Shown one piece after another: positions 48,355-56,205 of a DNA stretch of 64,000 nucleotides (positions are counted from its first letter, which is position 1; each line of letters begins with the position of its first letter). Source of the stretch: Allobosea sp039673065 (GTDB lineage Bacteria > Pseudomonadota > Alphaproteobacteria > Rhizobiales > Beijerinckiaceae); NCBI RefSeq assembly GCF_039673065.1, contig NZ_JBDJKW010000011.1, positions 1-64,000 on the forward strand, read 5' to 3'. Below the pieces are notes generated by a model. That model had not been told where the DNA came from, ran no database searches, and saw only the letters and a program-made list of their open reading frames with translations. Position numbers and translations under genes: made by a program.

Positions 48355-48948
48355 ATGCTCGTAGCATTCATTTTGGATGGTGTCGTCCAGTCCGTCTCCG
48401 AGATCGGCGACAAGGTCATCGACCCCGATGGCCGCGCTGCGCGCGGCCCTGCAACCTATCTGGTGAAGGGGCCGGCCGGCGAGCAGACTGTCGCATACGA
48501 AGCTGTGTTCAAGGCGCCGGCAGGCTGCATTCTGGTCGCCTCGGACGAAGCCGCGCCGGGCTGGAGCTGGGACGGCGAGAGCTTCAGCCCTCCGCCGCCG
48601 GTGCCGGCAACCAAGGCGGAGCTGGCCGCCTATGCGCGCGACCTGCGATGGCAGGTCGAGATCGGCGGGATCGAGGCCGGCGGCGTGCAGATCGCCACGG
48701 ACGATCGCAGCAAGACGATGATCCTCGGCGCACGCCTCGCCGCGCAGGCCGATCCGAGCTGGTCGACGATCTGGCAGGACGCGGCCGGGCAGGCGCATCC
48801 GGTCGACGCGGCGGCGATCGTCGCGATCTCGGACGCCGTGCAGGCCCATGTGAACGGGACCTTCGTCACGCTGGCCGACGTGCTGGCAGCGATCGACACC
48901 GGGACGATGACGACGGCGGCCGAGATCGACGGCGCCTTCGCAGCCTAG
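48355..48948 (+). CDS. Tail fibre assembly/accessory protein with DUF4376
   Basis: The product is 197 aa starting MLVAFILDGVVQSV after GAGGAGG. The C-terminal ~110 residues (LAAYARDLRWQVEIGGIEAGGVQIATDDRSKTMILGARL to EIDGAFAA) match DUF4376, usually C-terminal in fibre proteins or fibre assembly factors. Its final codons overlap a methyltransferase remnant in another frame. Confidence 0.8.
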   Translation: MLVAFILDGVVQSVSEIGDKVIDPDGRAARGPATYLVKGPAGEQTVAYEAVFKAPAGCILVASDEAAPGWSWDGESFSPPPPVPATKAELAAYARDLRWQVEIGGIEAGGVQIATDDRSKTMILGARLAAQADPSWSTIWQDAAGQAHPVDAAAIVAISDAVQAHVNGTFVTLADVLAAIDTGTMTTAAEIDGAFAA

Positions 48949-49058
48949 TCGGCGGGGCCGGCCAGCGGCTCGGCCTGCCTTACGTCGGGATCGAGGTCGA
49001 CGAGGCCTATTTCGAGATCGCCTGCCGCAGAATGGAGGAGGCCGCCAATGACGGATGA
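48947..49058 (+). pseudogene. Remnant of a DNA methyltransferase (C-terminal ~37 codons)
   Basis: In another frame than the DUF4376 gene, the sequence LVGGAGQRLGLPYVGIEVDEAYFEIACRRMEEA reads as the typical end of a DNA adenine or N4-cytosine methylase (GIExDxxYxxIACxRxxxA). There is no start codon or catalytic (D/N/S)PPY motif. It appears to be the stub of a modification gene deleted when the fibre assembly gene was fused onto it. Confidence 0.68.
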
Positions 49059-49072
49059 TGGAGCTGCATCGG

Positions 49073-49465
49073 CTACTGGCGATTCTTTCGCTGATGCCGC
49101 TCGATCTGGTCGGTCAGCATGTCCCGCCAGCGCATTGCCATCCGCGCACCGAGCCGGAACGTCAGAGCAGGGCCTGCATCCGAAACTAGCCGAAGTACGA
49201 GTTTGTCGCCTTCAGGGGCCAACGCTTCGACGTTGGATACGTGACAATCGACATCTCCTTCGGAGAGCTGCGGTGCGGGAGTTGAGTGGGGATCACTGTG
49301 AGGTCGTTGCAGTAGAGCGCCGCTGAGTTCGGCCGCAATGCCTTCCGGCAATAGAAACCCGAACTCACCGCCATCTGGCGCGAAGAAACTGACCAGGAGC
49401 GCACCCTCGTGCTCCTGCACAACTCCCAGCTTATCCACCGGTAGAACGTTGATGTTGCGTTGCAT
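49073..49465 (-). CDS. Inverted accessory phage protein of unknown function
   Basis: The product is 130 aa from an ATG at 49465 with a GGGGGAA site. Beta-rich character (GALLVSFFAPDGGEFGFLLPE, DKLVLRLVSDAGPALTFRLGARMAMRW). It reads against the surrounding phage genes and has lower GC content. No family is recognised. Confidence 0.6.
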   Translation of the reverse strand: MQRNINVLPVDKLGVVQEHEGALLVSFFAPDGGEFGFLLPEGIAAELSGALLQRPHSDPHSTPAPQLSEGDVDCHVSNVEALAPEGDKLVLRLVSDAGPALTFRLGARMAMRWRDMLTDQIERHQRKNRQ

Positions 49466-49504
49466 GGGTTCCCCCACTCCTCTCATCCAACGAGGACATT
49501 CATC

Positions 49505-49747
49505 ATGGACGACCCGGTTCAGGGCGATCAACTCAAGACCATCGTCGAACGCATCGAGCGGCTGGAGGAGGAAAAGAAGACGATCGCTGACGACATCAAG
49601 GAGGTCTACGCCGAGGCCAAGGGCAACGGCTACGACGTGGCGGTGCTGCGCAAGGTGGTCGCCTTGCGCAAGCGCGACCTCGGCGAGCGCAAGGAGGAAG
49701 AGGCTATCCTCGACCTCTATCTCCAGGCGGTCGGCGAGCAGGCCTGA
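49505..49747 (+). CDS. GapR-like nucleoid-associated protein (DUF2312)
   Basis: The product is 80 aa. It matches DUF2312/GapR along its whole length (QLKTIVERIERLEEEKKTIADDIKEVYAEAKGNGYDVAVLRKVVALRKRD). Alphaproteobacterial GapR binds overtwisted AT-rich DNA ahead of replication and transcription forks. A GAGGA site precedes the ATG. In the phage it could ease topological stress in replicative transposition or redirect host chromosome functions. Confidence 0.88.
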   Translation: MDDPVQGDQLKTIVERIERLEEEKKTIADDIKEVYAEAKGNGYDVAVLRKVVALRKRDLGERKEEEAILDLYLQAVGEQA

Positions 49748-49789
49748 CCCCCGCAATCCACAGGGGTTAACGCTACGCTAAGCATGTTC

Positions 49790-49818
49790 TTGATTCGTTC
49801 TCATTGCAGGCATAGAAT
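49790..49818 (+). promoter_or_regulatory. Sigma-70-type promoter for the right-end genes
   Basis: TTGATT (49790-49795) and TAGAAT (49813-49818) are separated by 17 bp, ahead of the gene starting at 49853, which also has a GGGGGGAG ribosome site. The surrounding 49748-49852 is AT-rich relative to the prophage. The good consensus suggests expression in the lysogen without the Mor activator. Confidence 0.6.
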
Positions 49819-49852
49819 GTGACTTCATTCCTATTTCTGGGGGGAGTAGCCT

Positions 49853-50131
49853 ATGCCTGAGCGGAGCGAGAAGCGTAACGCGCCCGTGACCTACTACGTC
49901 GTGCAGACCTTCAGCCGGGACCGGAAGGGCCTGACGATCGACGAGCCTGTCGAGAAGCGCAGTTGTGCCGAAGCGCTGCGTGCGAGCGCTCGGGCTCGTC
50001 AGACGAAGGTCGGCGCGATCGTCTTCTCGCGAACCGGCTCGCCAGCCACAGGCGACTGGGACGATGCGGTCATCCATGAGCAGTGGGGCCAGACACCGGC
50101 CTTCGAGGACATGGCGGTGGCGGCGGCCTGA
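49853..50131 (+). CDS. Conserved hypothetical small protein
   Basis: The product is 92 aa. It has a short beta-rich start (VTYYVVQTFSRDRKGLTIDEPVEKRS) and an acidic end. The sequence looks like a small family seen in Hyphomicrobiales chromosomes and phages, but I cannot name it. It is followed by a coupled gene (TGATG). It has its own promoter, so it may be expressed in the lysogen. Confidence 0.65.
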   Translation: MPERSEKRNAPVTYYVVQTFSRDRKGLTIDEPVEKRSCAEALRASARARQTKVGAIVFSRTGSPATGDWDDAVIHEQWGQTPAFEDMAVAAA

Positions 50132-50361
50132 TGGAAACGGTGGGTGAGGCGGAGCGGGCCGGCAAGACGCACCTCGATGTCCATTGCCACACCTGTCGGA
50201 TCACCAAGATGATCCCGTGGCGGCTGATCGCCGTCACGGGCGACACTCGGATGGACGATCTCAAGCGGCGGTTGGTGTGCGCTCAGTGCGGCGCGCGGCC
50301 CGATCCCGACACGGTCACAGCCTGGGCGCAGTCAGACGCGCCGGGCTATTATCGGGGCTGA
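50131..50361 (+). CDS. Small zinc-ribbon protein, last gene of the prophage
   Basis: The product is 76 aa. Two CxxC pairs (CHTCRITK and CAQCGARP) flank a short domain, typical of a zinc ribbon. It ends 6 bp before the first right-end transposase site. The function is unknown, and coupling to the gene before suggests they work together. Confidence 0.65.
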   Translation: METVGEAERAGKTHLDVHCHTCRITKMIPWRLIAVTGDTRMDDLKRRLVCAQCGARPDPDTVTAWAQSDAPGYYRG

Positions 50362-50367
50362 AAAGGG

Positions 50368-50415
50368 GGTGCAAAAGATCGCGCCGAAAGGTGCAAAAGA
50401 TCGCGCCGGGCTACA
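50368..50415. other. Right prophage end with two tandem transposase-type binding sites
   Basis: GGTGCAAAAGATCGCGCC occurs at 50368-50385 and, 22 bp later, at 50390-50407, and the terminus CTACA ends at 50415. Read inward from the right, the outer site starts 13 nt from the end, exactly as L1 does on the left. Two contiguous 22-bp sites are the Mu R1/R2 layout. Confidence 0.75.
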
Positions 50416-50473
50416 CGGTTCGCGGCCAGGAGCAATCCAGAACGGCGGATATCGCGGGAAGCTGGGAAAGCGC

Positions 50474-50544
50474 TGGGGCGCCAGGATTCGAACCTGGGAA
50501 TGGCGGTACCAAAAACCGCTGCCTTACCGCTTGGCTACGCCCCA
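50474..50544 (-). tRNA. tRNA-Gln(TTG)
   Basis: The 71-nt cloverleaf has acceptor stem TGGGGCG/CGCCCCA, anticodon arm GCGGT-TTTTGGT-ACCGC (anticodon TTG) and T arm CCAGG-TTCGAAT-CCTGG. CCA is not encoded. No U-rich terminator follows between its 3' end and the prophage border 58 bp away, so its native downstream sequence may have been lost. Confidence 0.95.
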
Positions 50545-50723
50545 ATGCGCGTTGCGTTCTAGTGCGGGGCGCGGCGGCGCGCAACCGCGAGAATGGGCCG
50601 GGACAGAGTGTTTTCGCGGCCGATCCGGAAAACTGTCGACGATCTTACGCCGGCCTGCATTTTCCTGCGCCTTGCCTGTTGCGCGGCGCACGGTGGCTGG
50701 CTATAAGCCGGCCACCAGTTGAT

Positions 50724-50800
50724 CGGAGTGTGGCTCAGCCTGGTAGAGCACCTCGTTCGGGACGAGGGGGTCGCAGGTTCAAATCCTGCCACTCCGACCA
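50724..50800 (+). tRNA. tRNA-Pro(CGG)
   Basis: The 77-nt cloverleaf has acceptor stem CGGAGTG/CACTCCG, anticodon arm CCTCG-TTCGGGA-CGAGG (anticodon CGG), T arm GCAGG-TTCAAAT-CCTGC and encoded CCA. A terminator follows 30 bp downstream. Confidence 0.95.
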
Positions 50801-50830
50801 AAATTTCCCGTGGATCGTCGATCCAGTCAG

Positions 50831-50860
50831 AAAGCGCCGCAAGGCGCTTTTCTGCTTTTC
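50831..50860 (+). terminator. Rho-independent terminator after tRNA-Pro
   Basis: A perfect 8-bp stem AAAGCGCC/GGCGCTTT (50831-50838 and 50843-50850) with a GCAA tetraloop is followed by TCTGCTTTTC. Typical position for ending the tRNA transcript. Confidence 0.75.
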
Positions 50861-51040
50861 GGGCCCTGTTTCCGGCATCCTGACGCGTTTAGCGTTTATG
50901 CGGGCGAGGGGCTTTTGCCTGTCGCCCGCGCCCATCGACCTTGCGTCGTATCGAGTGGGCGGCGCTTGTCGCCGGGACGGTACGATATGGCGCGTCGCTC
51001 GCGCGTCCTGTAAGCTTGGCGCGATCTCTCGGAGCCGCCG

Positions 51041-51184
51041 ATGACGCCCGCCCTTCGCCTCTTCGCCGCCCTCGGGCTGACCCTCATGCTCGCCGGTTGC
51101 GACCGCTGCGGCAATATGATGGAACTCGACATGTTCCTGCAGCCGGTGAAGAAGGTCTGCACCGACACCAAGCCGAGCGGCTGA
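51041..51184 (+). CDS. Small lipoprotein (47 aa)
   Basis: Forty-eight codons from an ATG with GGAG seven nt upstream. A signal peptide ends in lipobox LAGC (Cys at residue 20), followed by a mature part of 28 residues with further Cys residues (CDRCGNMM, VKKVCTD). It is likely a small outer- or inner-membrane lipoprotein. Function unknown. Confidence 0.62.
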   Translation: MTPALRLFAALGLTLMLAGCDRCGNMMELDMFLQPVKKVCTDTKPSG

Positions 51185-51295
51185 CCGGGTTTTCCGCTCC
51201 CTTCGCAGGTCTCAGCGCCTGCCTCTGCGCCACGCCCCGTCGATCGGCCCGTCGCCGCGCCGCGTGGCGGCGTCCCCGGCTGAAAGGACGAGCCC

Positions 51296-52246
51296 ATGAC
51301 CGACCGGAGCGCGACGAACGACCGGGACGAGCCGGCGGGCCCGCTCGCCTTCGAGCGCGACCTGGTCGGGCCAGCCGGGGCGGTGGTGCGGCTGACGCCG
51401 CTGCTACGCCGTGTCGTCGCCGGCAATGGCGGCCCGATGACGTTTACCGGCACCTGCACCTACATCGTCGGCGAGGGCACGGTGGCGATCGTCGATCCCG
51501 GTCCCGATGACGACGCGCATGTGGTGCGCCTGCTCGAAGCGGTCGCGGGAGAGACGGTCAGCCATATCGTGCTGACCCATACCCATCGCGACCATTCGCC
51601 GGCGAGTCGCGCCGTCAAGGCGGCGACCGGGGCGCCGATCGTCGGCTGCGGCCCTCATCGCCCGTCGCGCGAGATCGCCGTCGGCGAGGCGCACCGGCTC
51701 GATGCCGCCAGCGATCAGGATCACGTGCCCGATCGGATCATGCGCATGGGCGACGCAGTCTCCGGTCCCGGCTGGACGCTGGAGGCGGTCGAGACGCCGG
51801 GCCACACCGCCAACCATCTCGCCTTCACTTTGCCGCAGGAGGGCGCGCTGCTCTCCGGCGACCACGTCATGGCATGGTCGACCACCGTCGTCGCGCCGCC
51901 GGACGGCTCGATGGCGGACTATATGCGCTCGATCGAGCTGCTGCGCGGCATGGAGCACGCGATCTACTGGCCGGGCCATGGCGGGCCGGTGCGCGAGCCG
52001 CAGCGCTTCTTGCGCGGGCTGGTGCAGCACCGGCGCCAGCGCGAGGCGGCGATCCTCAATCGGCTGCGTGCCGGCGACGAGACGATTCAGGCGATGGTGC
52101 CGGCGATCTACCAGGATCTGCCGGAGGTGCTGCGCGGCGCGGCAGCGCTCTCCGTGTTCGCGCAGATCGAGGATCTGGTCGCGCGCCGCGTCGTGCTCTG
52201 CGCGGAGCCGGTTCCTGGGCTGTCGAGCCGCTACCGGCTGGTCTGA
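51296..52246 (+). CDS. MBL-fold metallo-hydrolase (LACTB2-like)
   Basis: The product is 316 aa. The metal motif is HTHRDH (H95, H97, D99, H100), with further ligands in TPGHTANHL, LSGDHVMAW and WPGHGGPV. A C-terminal winged-helix-like part (RQREAAILNRLRAGDETIQAMVPAIYQDLP) is characteristic of the LACTB2 subgroup, some members of which are RNA nucleases. The substrate is not known here. Confidence 0.86.
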   Translation: MTDRSATNDRDEPAGPLAFERDLVGPAGAVVRLTPLLRRVVAGNGGPMTFTGTCTYIVGEGTVAIVDPGPDDDAHVVRLLEAVAGETVSHIVLTHTHRDHSPASRAVKAATGAPIVGCGPHRPSREIAVGEAHRLDAASDQDHVPDRIMRMGDAVSGPGWTLEAVETPGHTANHLAFTLPQEGALLSGDHVMAWSTTVVAPPDGSMADYMRSIELLRGMEHAIYWPGHGGPVREPQRFLRGLVQHRRQREAAILNRLRAGDETIQAMVPAIYQDLPEVLRGAAALSVFAQIEDLVARRVVLCAEPVPGLSSRYRLV

Positions 52247-52251
52247 TCCGC

Positions 52252-53028
52252 TCAGCGTCCCTCGAGAAGCAGGCGGATTTCCTCGTCGAAGTCGGCGATA
52301 CGGCGGGCGTTGGCGCCGAAGTCGAAGCCGCGCAGGCGCGAGGCCGAGCGCAGGTCGATGCGCGCACCATCGGCGCGCGGGCGGATGCGGATGGTGATGT
52401 CCTCGACCAGCCCGGTGATGCGCGAGGTCGCGACCGCGTCGATGCGCCCCGTGCCGCTGCGCCCGCCCGGCGGGAGGGCCTCCAGCACGCGCCAGCCGAG
52501 CGCCTCCGCCGTCTTGCGGGCGAGCGCGAAGGCGGCGTCCGCCGGCTCTTCCAGCACGATGGGCAGCGCGCGCGGATAGCCGCGGCGCTGGGCGGCGCGC
52601 CGCTCTGGCGCCGGGTCGGGCGGCACCAGCCCGCCGCGCCCGGCGAGCACGGCCGAGGAGCGGCCGAAGGCCGGCGGCTCGGCGATGTCGGTCGAGACGT
52701 CGTCGACGAAGGGCAGCGTCGCCATGCGCAGGCCGAGATAGCCGACCGGAAGCAGGAGCAGCAGGCAGAGCACGAAGGCCTGCGCCGCGATGCCGACGCC
52801 GCGATGCCCGTCCTGCCAGATCCGCGCGAAGGCGACGATCGAGAGCAGCAGCGCCAGCAGCACCAGCAGATAGGCACCCGCCACCGGCGCCAGCCGGGCA
52901 AAGGAGGGCGTGCCGAAGCGGAAGATCAGCACGGCGAGCACGACGACCGTCAGCGAGAACAGCGCCAGGCGGCGGCTCCAGATCGCCGCGCGCGAGACCG
53001 GTTCCTCGAGGATGAGACGGCGGTGCAT
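52252..53028 (-). CDS. DUF1499 membrane protein
   Basis: The product is 258 aa. Three N-terminal transmembrane helices (around residues 20-37, 47-67 and 79-100) precede a soluble DUF1499 domain (ALARKTAEALGWRVLEALPPGGRSGTGRIDAVATSRITGLVEDITIRIRP, ASRLRGFDFGANARRI). The role of DUF1499 is unknown. The start is the ATG at 53028 (MHRRLILEEPV). It converges on the MBL gene with a 5-bp gap. Confidence 0.8.
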   Translation of the reverse strand: MHRRLILEEPVSRAAIWSRRLALFSLTVVVLAVLIFRFGTPSFARLAPVAGAYLLVLLALLLSIVAFARIWQDGHRGVGIAAQAFVLCLLLLLPVGYLGLRMATLPFVDDVSTDIAEPPAFGRSSAVLAGRGGLVPPDPAPERRAAQRRGYPRALPIVLEEPADAAFALARKTAEALGWRVLEALPPGGRSGTGRIDAVATSRITGLVEDITIRIRPRADGARIDLRSASRLRGFDFGANARRIADFDEEIRLLLEGR

Positions 53029-53188
53029 CCCGTCTTGGTGGCCGAGTGTCCGGCGCTTGGCAAGGGGCGCTCGGCAAGGCGGGCTCGGCAAGGGGGCTTG
53101 GCGACGTACGCCTCCTCAGGAATGCGAACGGGCCGCCGCGTCGTCGCGCCGGCCCGTTCCGGATGATGCGCGCTCGGGCGCGGGCGGT

Positions 53189-55030
53189 TCAGTCGATCGC
53201 GCGGACGGCGCCCTTGGCGGCGCTGGTGGCGAGCGCGGCATAGGCCTTCAGCGCGGTCGAGACCTTGCGCTTGCGCGGGGCGGCCGGCTTCCAGGCATCC
53301 TTGCCCTTGGCCTCCATCGCGGCGCGTCGTGCGGCGAGCTCCTCGGCCGAGACCTTGAGCTCGATGCGGCGGTTGGGGATGTCGATCTCGATCACGTCGC
53401 CGCTCTCGACCAGGCCGATCGCGCCGCCCTCGGCCGCTTCCGGCGAGACATGGCCGATTGAAAGCCCGGACGAGCCGCCCGAGAAGCGTCCGTCGGTGAC
53501 CAGCGCGCAGAGCTTGCCGAGGCCTTTCGACTTCAGATAGCTGGTCGGATAGAGCATTTCCTGCATGCCCGGCCCGCCGCGCGGTCCCTCATAGCGGATC
53601 AGGACGATGTCGCCCTCCTTGACCTTGCGGTTCAGGATGCCCTCGACCGCGGCGTCCTGGCTCTCGAAGATCACGGCCGTGCCGGTGAAGGTCAGGATCG
53701 AGGCGTCGACGCCCGCCGTCTTCACGATGCAGCCGTCGAGCGCGATGTTGCCGTAGAGCACGGCCAGACCGCCATCCTGCGAATGCGCGTGCGCCTTGTC
53801 GCGGATCACGCCGCCGGCGCGGTCGAGGTCGAGCTCCTCATAGCGCCGGTCCTGGCTGAAGGCGGTCTGCGTCGGCACGCCGCCGGGGGCGGCGCTGTAG
53901 AACTCGCGCACGCTCTCGCTCGTGGTGCGCGCGATGTCCCAACGCTCCAGCGCGTCGGCCATGCTGGGGCTGTGGACGGTCGGCAGCGAGGTGTCGATCA
54001 GCCCGGCGCGCTCAAGCTCGCCGAGGATCGCCATGATGCCGCCGGCGCGATGGACGTCCTCCATATGGATGTTGGCGACGGCGGGCGCGACCTTGCAGAG
54101 CACCGGAACGCGCCGCGACAGCCGGTCGATATCGGCCATGGTGAAGTCGATCTCGGCCTCGTGCGCGGCGGCCAGCAGGTGCAGCACCGTGTTGGTCGAG
54201 CCGCCCATGGCGATGTCGAGCGTCATCGCGTTCTCGAACGCCTTGAAACTCGCAACGTTGCGCGGCAGCACGCTCTCGTCGTCCTGCTCGTAATAGCGGC
54301 GGGCGATGTCGACGATCAGGTGGCCGGCCTCGACGAAGAGGCGCTTGCGGTCGGCATGGGTGGCCAGCGTCGAGCCGTTGCCGGGCAGAGCGAGGCCGAG
54401 GGCTTCGGTGAGGCAGTTCATCGAATTGGCGGTGAACATGCCGGAGCAGGAGCCGCAGGTCGGGCAGGCCGAGCGCTCGATCACGTCGACCTGCTCGTCG
54501 GTGTACTTGTCGTCGGCGGCGGCGACCATCGCGTCGACCAGGTCGACCTTCTTCAGCACGCCCTCGGCGATGTACTTGCCGGCCTCCATCGGGCCGCCCG
54601 AGACGAAGACGGTCGGGATGTTGAGGCGCATCGCGGCCATCAGCATGCCAGGCGTGATCTTGTCGCAGTTCGAGATGCAGACCATGGCGTCGGCGCAATG
54701 CGCGTTGACCATGTACTCGACGCTGTCGGCGATCAGCTCGCGCGATGGCAGGCTGTAGAGCATGCCGTCATGGCCCATGGCGATGCCGTCGTCGACCGCG
54801 ATGGTGTTGAACTCCTTGGCGACGCCGCCGGCCTGTTCGATCTCGCGCGCGACGAGCTGGCCGAGGTCCTTGAGATGGACGTGGCCGGGCACGAACTGGG
54901 TGAAGGAGTTGACCACCGCGATGATCGGTTTGCCGAAGTCGCCGTCCTTCATGCCGGTGGCGCGCCAGAGCCCGCGGGCGCCGGCCATGTTGCGGCCATG
55001 GGTGGAGGTGGCGGATCTCAGCCTGGGCAT
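53189..55030 (-). CDS. ilvD: Dihydroxy-acid dehydratase
   Basis: The product is 613 aa, the usual length of the long IlvD class. Cluster ligands include C122 in NCDKITPGM and CPTCGSCSGMFTANSMN. It converts 2,3-dihydroxy-isovalerate and -methylvalerate to 2-keto acids in valine/isoleucine synthesis. The ATG at 55030 starts MPRLRSATSTHGRNMAGARGL, which is conserved. A LysR gene and palindromic operator lie upstream. Confidence 0.95.
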   Translation of the reverse strand: MPRLRSATSTHGRNMAGARGLWRATGMKDGDFGKPIIAVVNSFTQFVPGHVHLKDLGQLVAREIEQAGGVAKEFNTIAVDDGIAMGHDGMLYSLPSRELIADSVEYMVNAHCADAMVCISNCDKITPGMLMAAMRLNIPTVFVSGGPMEAGKYIAEGVLKKVDLVDAMVAAADDKYTDEQVDVIERSACPTCGSCSGMFTANSMNCLTEALGLALPGNGSTLATHADRKRLFVEAGHLIVDIARRYYEQDDESVLPRNVASFKAFENAMTLDIAMGGSTNTVLHLLAAAHEAEIDFTMADIDRLSRRVPVLCKVAPAVANIHMEDVHRAGGIMAILGELERAGLIDTSLPTVHSPSMADALERWDIARTTSESVREFYSAAPGGVPTQTAFSQDRRYEELDLDRAGGVIRDKAHAHSQDGGLAVLYGNIALDGCIVKTAGVDASILTFTGTAVIFESQDAAVEGILNRKVKEGDIVLIRYEGPRGGPGMQEMLYPTSYLKSKGLGKLCALVTDGRFSGGSSGLSIGHVSPEAAEGGAIGLVESGDVIEIDIPNRRIELKVSAEELAARRAAMEAKGKDAWKPAAPRKRKVSTALKAYAALATSAAKGAVRAID

Positions 55031-55106
55031 GCTTGACCTCTCGAGTGCGACGCCCGAACACAAGGGCTCCGTTGCGACGCATAGACGTTTCGTGTCGATG
55101 GCCAAA

Positions 55107-55121
55107 ATCGAATTATTCGAT
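55107..55121. promoter_or_regulatory. Candidate LysR operator between ilvD and the LysR gene
   Basis: ATCGAATTATTCGAT is a perfect 15-bp palindrome (6-bp arms, 3-bp centre) that contains the LysR T-N11-A pattern. It lies 76 bp ahead of ilvD and 65 bp ahead of lysR, a typical place for autoregulation and control of the divergent gene. Confidence 0.6.
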
Positions 55122-55186
55122 CTCTATCATCGGCGCCGTCCATGCTGCGGGCGCGAAGACCGATTGAGGATCGCCGGGGGGACGCC

Positions 55187-56080
55187 GTGACGGCGCTGCG
55201 CAATATCGACATCGACCTGCTGCGCGCCTTCGCGACGATCGCGGAGCTGCGCAGCTTCACCCGGGCGGCGGCGGTGCTGCACCGGACCCAGTCGACCGTC
55301 TCGACCCAGATGCGCCGGCTCGAGGAGATCGCCGGGCAGAGCCTGCTGCGGCGTTCGCCGCAGGAGGTGCAGCTCACGCGCGAGGGCGAGGACTTCCTGC
55401 CCTATGCCCGCCGGATCGTCGCGCTGCACGACGAGGCGCTCGACGTGATGCGGGTGCAGACCGTCACGGGCCGCGTCCGCCTCGCGGTGATGGACGATTA
55501 TGCGACCGTGGTGCTGCCCGAGACGCTGGCGCGCTTCGCCCGCTCCCATCCCGATGTCGAGCTCGAGGTGACGACCGGCTTCACGCGCGACCTGATGAGC
55601 AGCCTGGGCGAGGAATTCGACCTGGTGCTGGCGACGCAGAAGGCTGGCGACGGGCGCGGCGAGGTCCTGCGGCGCGAGCGCACCGCCTGGGCCTGGTCCG
55701 ACCGGCACGACCTGCCCGCGGGCGGGCCGCTGCCGCTCGCCCTGCTCAAGGCGCCGAACATGTATCGCGAGTGGGCGCTGGCGGCGCTCAACCAGGCGGG
55801 GAGGCCCTGGCGGCTCCTGTTCTCCTCCTCCAGCATCGGGCCGGTCGAGGCGATGGCGGCGGCCGGCGCGGCGCTGACGGTGGTCAAGGCCGGCACGGCC
55901 AGCGCGGGCCTGCGCCTGCTGGGCGAGGCCGACGGGCTGCCGCCGCTGCCGGCCTCCGAGATCGCGCTGCATCGCGCCCCGGGCCGGGCAGGGGCGGCGG
56001 TGGCCTCGCTCGCCGGGTATCTCGCGCAGGAGTTGCGGGGCGCGGCACTCCCGCCACTTTCCGTCACGCCGGCGCGCTAG
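55187..56080 (+). CDS. LysR-family transcriptional regulator
   Basis: The product is 297 aa from a GTG at 55187 with GGGGGG six nt upstream; an in-frame ATG at 55142 would add 15 residues but lacks a site. The winged helix (DLLRAFATIAELRSFTRAAAVLHRTQSTVSTQMRRLEE) and substrate-binding domain are complete. It is divergent from ilvD; whether it controls ilvD is inferred from the palindrome between them. Confidence 0.88.
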   Translation: MTALRNIDIDLLRAFATIAELRSFTRAAAVLHRTQSTVSTQMRRLEEIAGQSLLRRSPQEVQLTREGEDFLPYARRIVALHDEALDVMRVQTVTGRVRLAVMDDYATVVLPETLARFARSHPDVELEVTTGFTRDLMSSLGEEFDLVLATQKAGDGRGEVLRRERTAWAWSDRHDLPAGGPLPLALLKAPNMYREWALAALNQAGRPWRLLFSSSSIGPVEAMAAAGAALTVVKAGTASAGLRLLGEADGLPPLPASEIALHRAPGRAGAAVASLAGYLAQELRGAALPPLSVTPAR

Positions 56081-56205
56081 GGTCCGGCCGAGTCGCTATG
56101 TCAATCGATATGCGCATTTTTAGCGCTTTTTCGCGTGTTGCGCGGGAAAATCGCCTGTGCAAGGCTCACCCGTCGCAGGCCTAAGCCGGAGAACGGGTTG
56201 ACGTA

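Larger units (their letters stand above)
11420..50415. mobile_element. Mu-like transposable prophage, 38,996 bp
   Basis: The limits were set from inverted terminal sequences. Read inward, both ends start TGTAG and carry GATC(A/T)TTTGCACC 13 nt inside, matching at 20 of the first 26 positions. Between them lies a full Mu-type gene set: Ner, MuA, MuB, Gam, GemA, Mor, amidase, gp25-gp27, TerL, portal, gpF, gpG, protease, capsid, sheath, tube, tape measure, baseplate and fibre. Genes left of 30.45 kb read leftward and almost all genes right of 30.5 kb read rightward. The 5-bp flanks (GAGCC and CGGTT) do not match, so no target duplication is visible. All core genes are present; the portal gene is frameshifted. 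Confidence 0.93.

Noticed and set aside
50184..51044. A 286-codon plus-strand frame over the tRNA pair
   Set aside because: It reads through tRNA-Gln antisense and tRNA-Pro; the GFEPGN-type peptide is the usual artefact of translating a tRNA gene.
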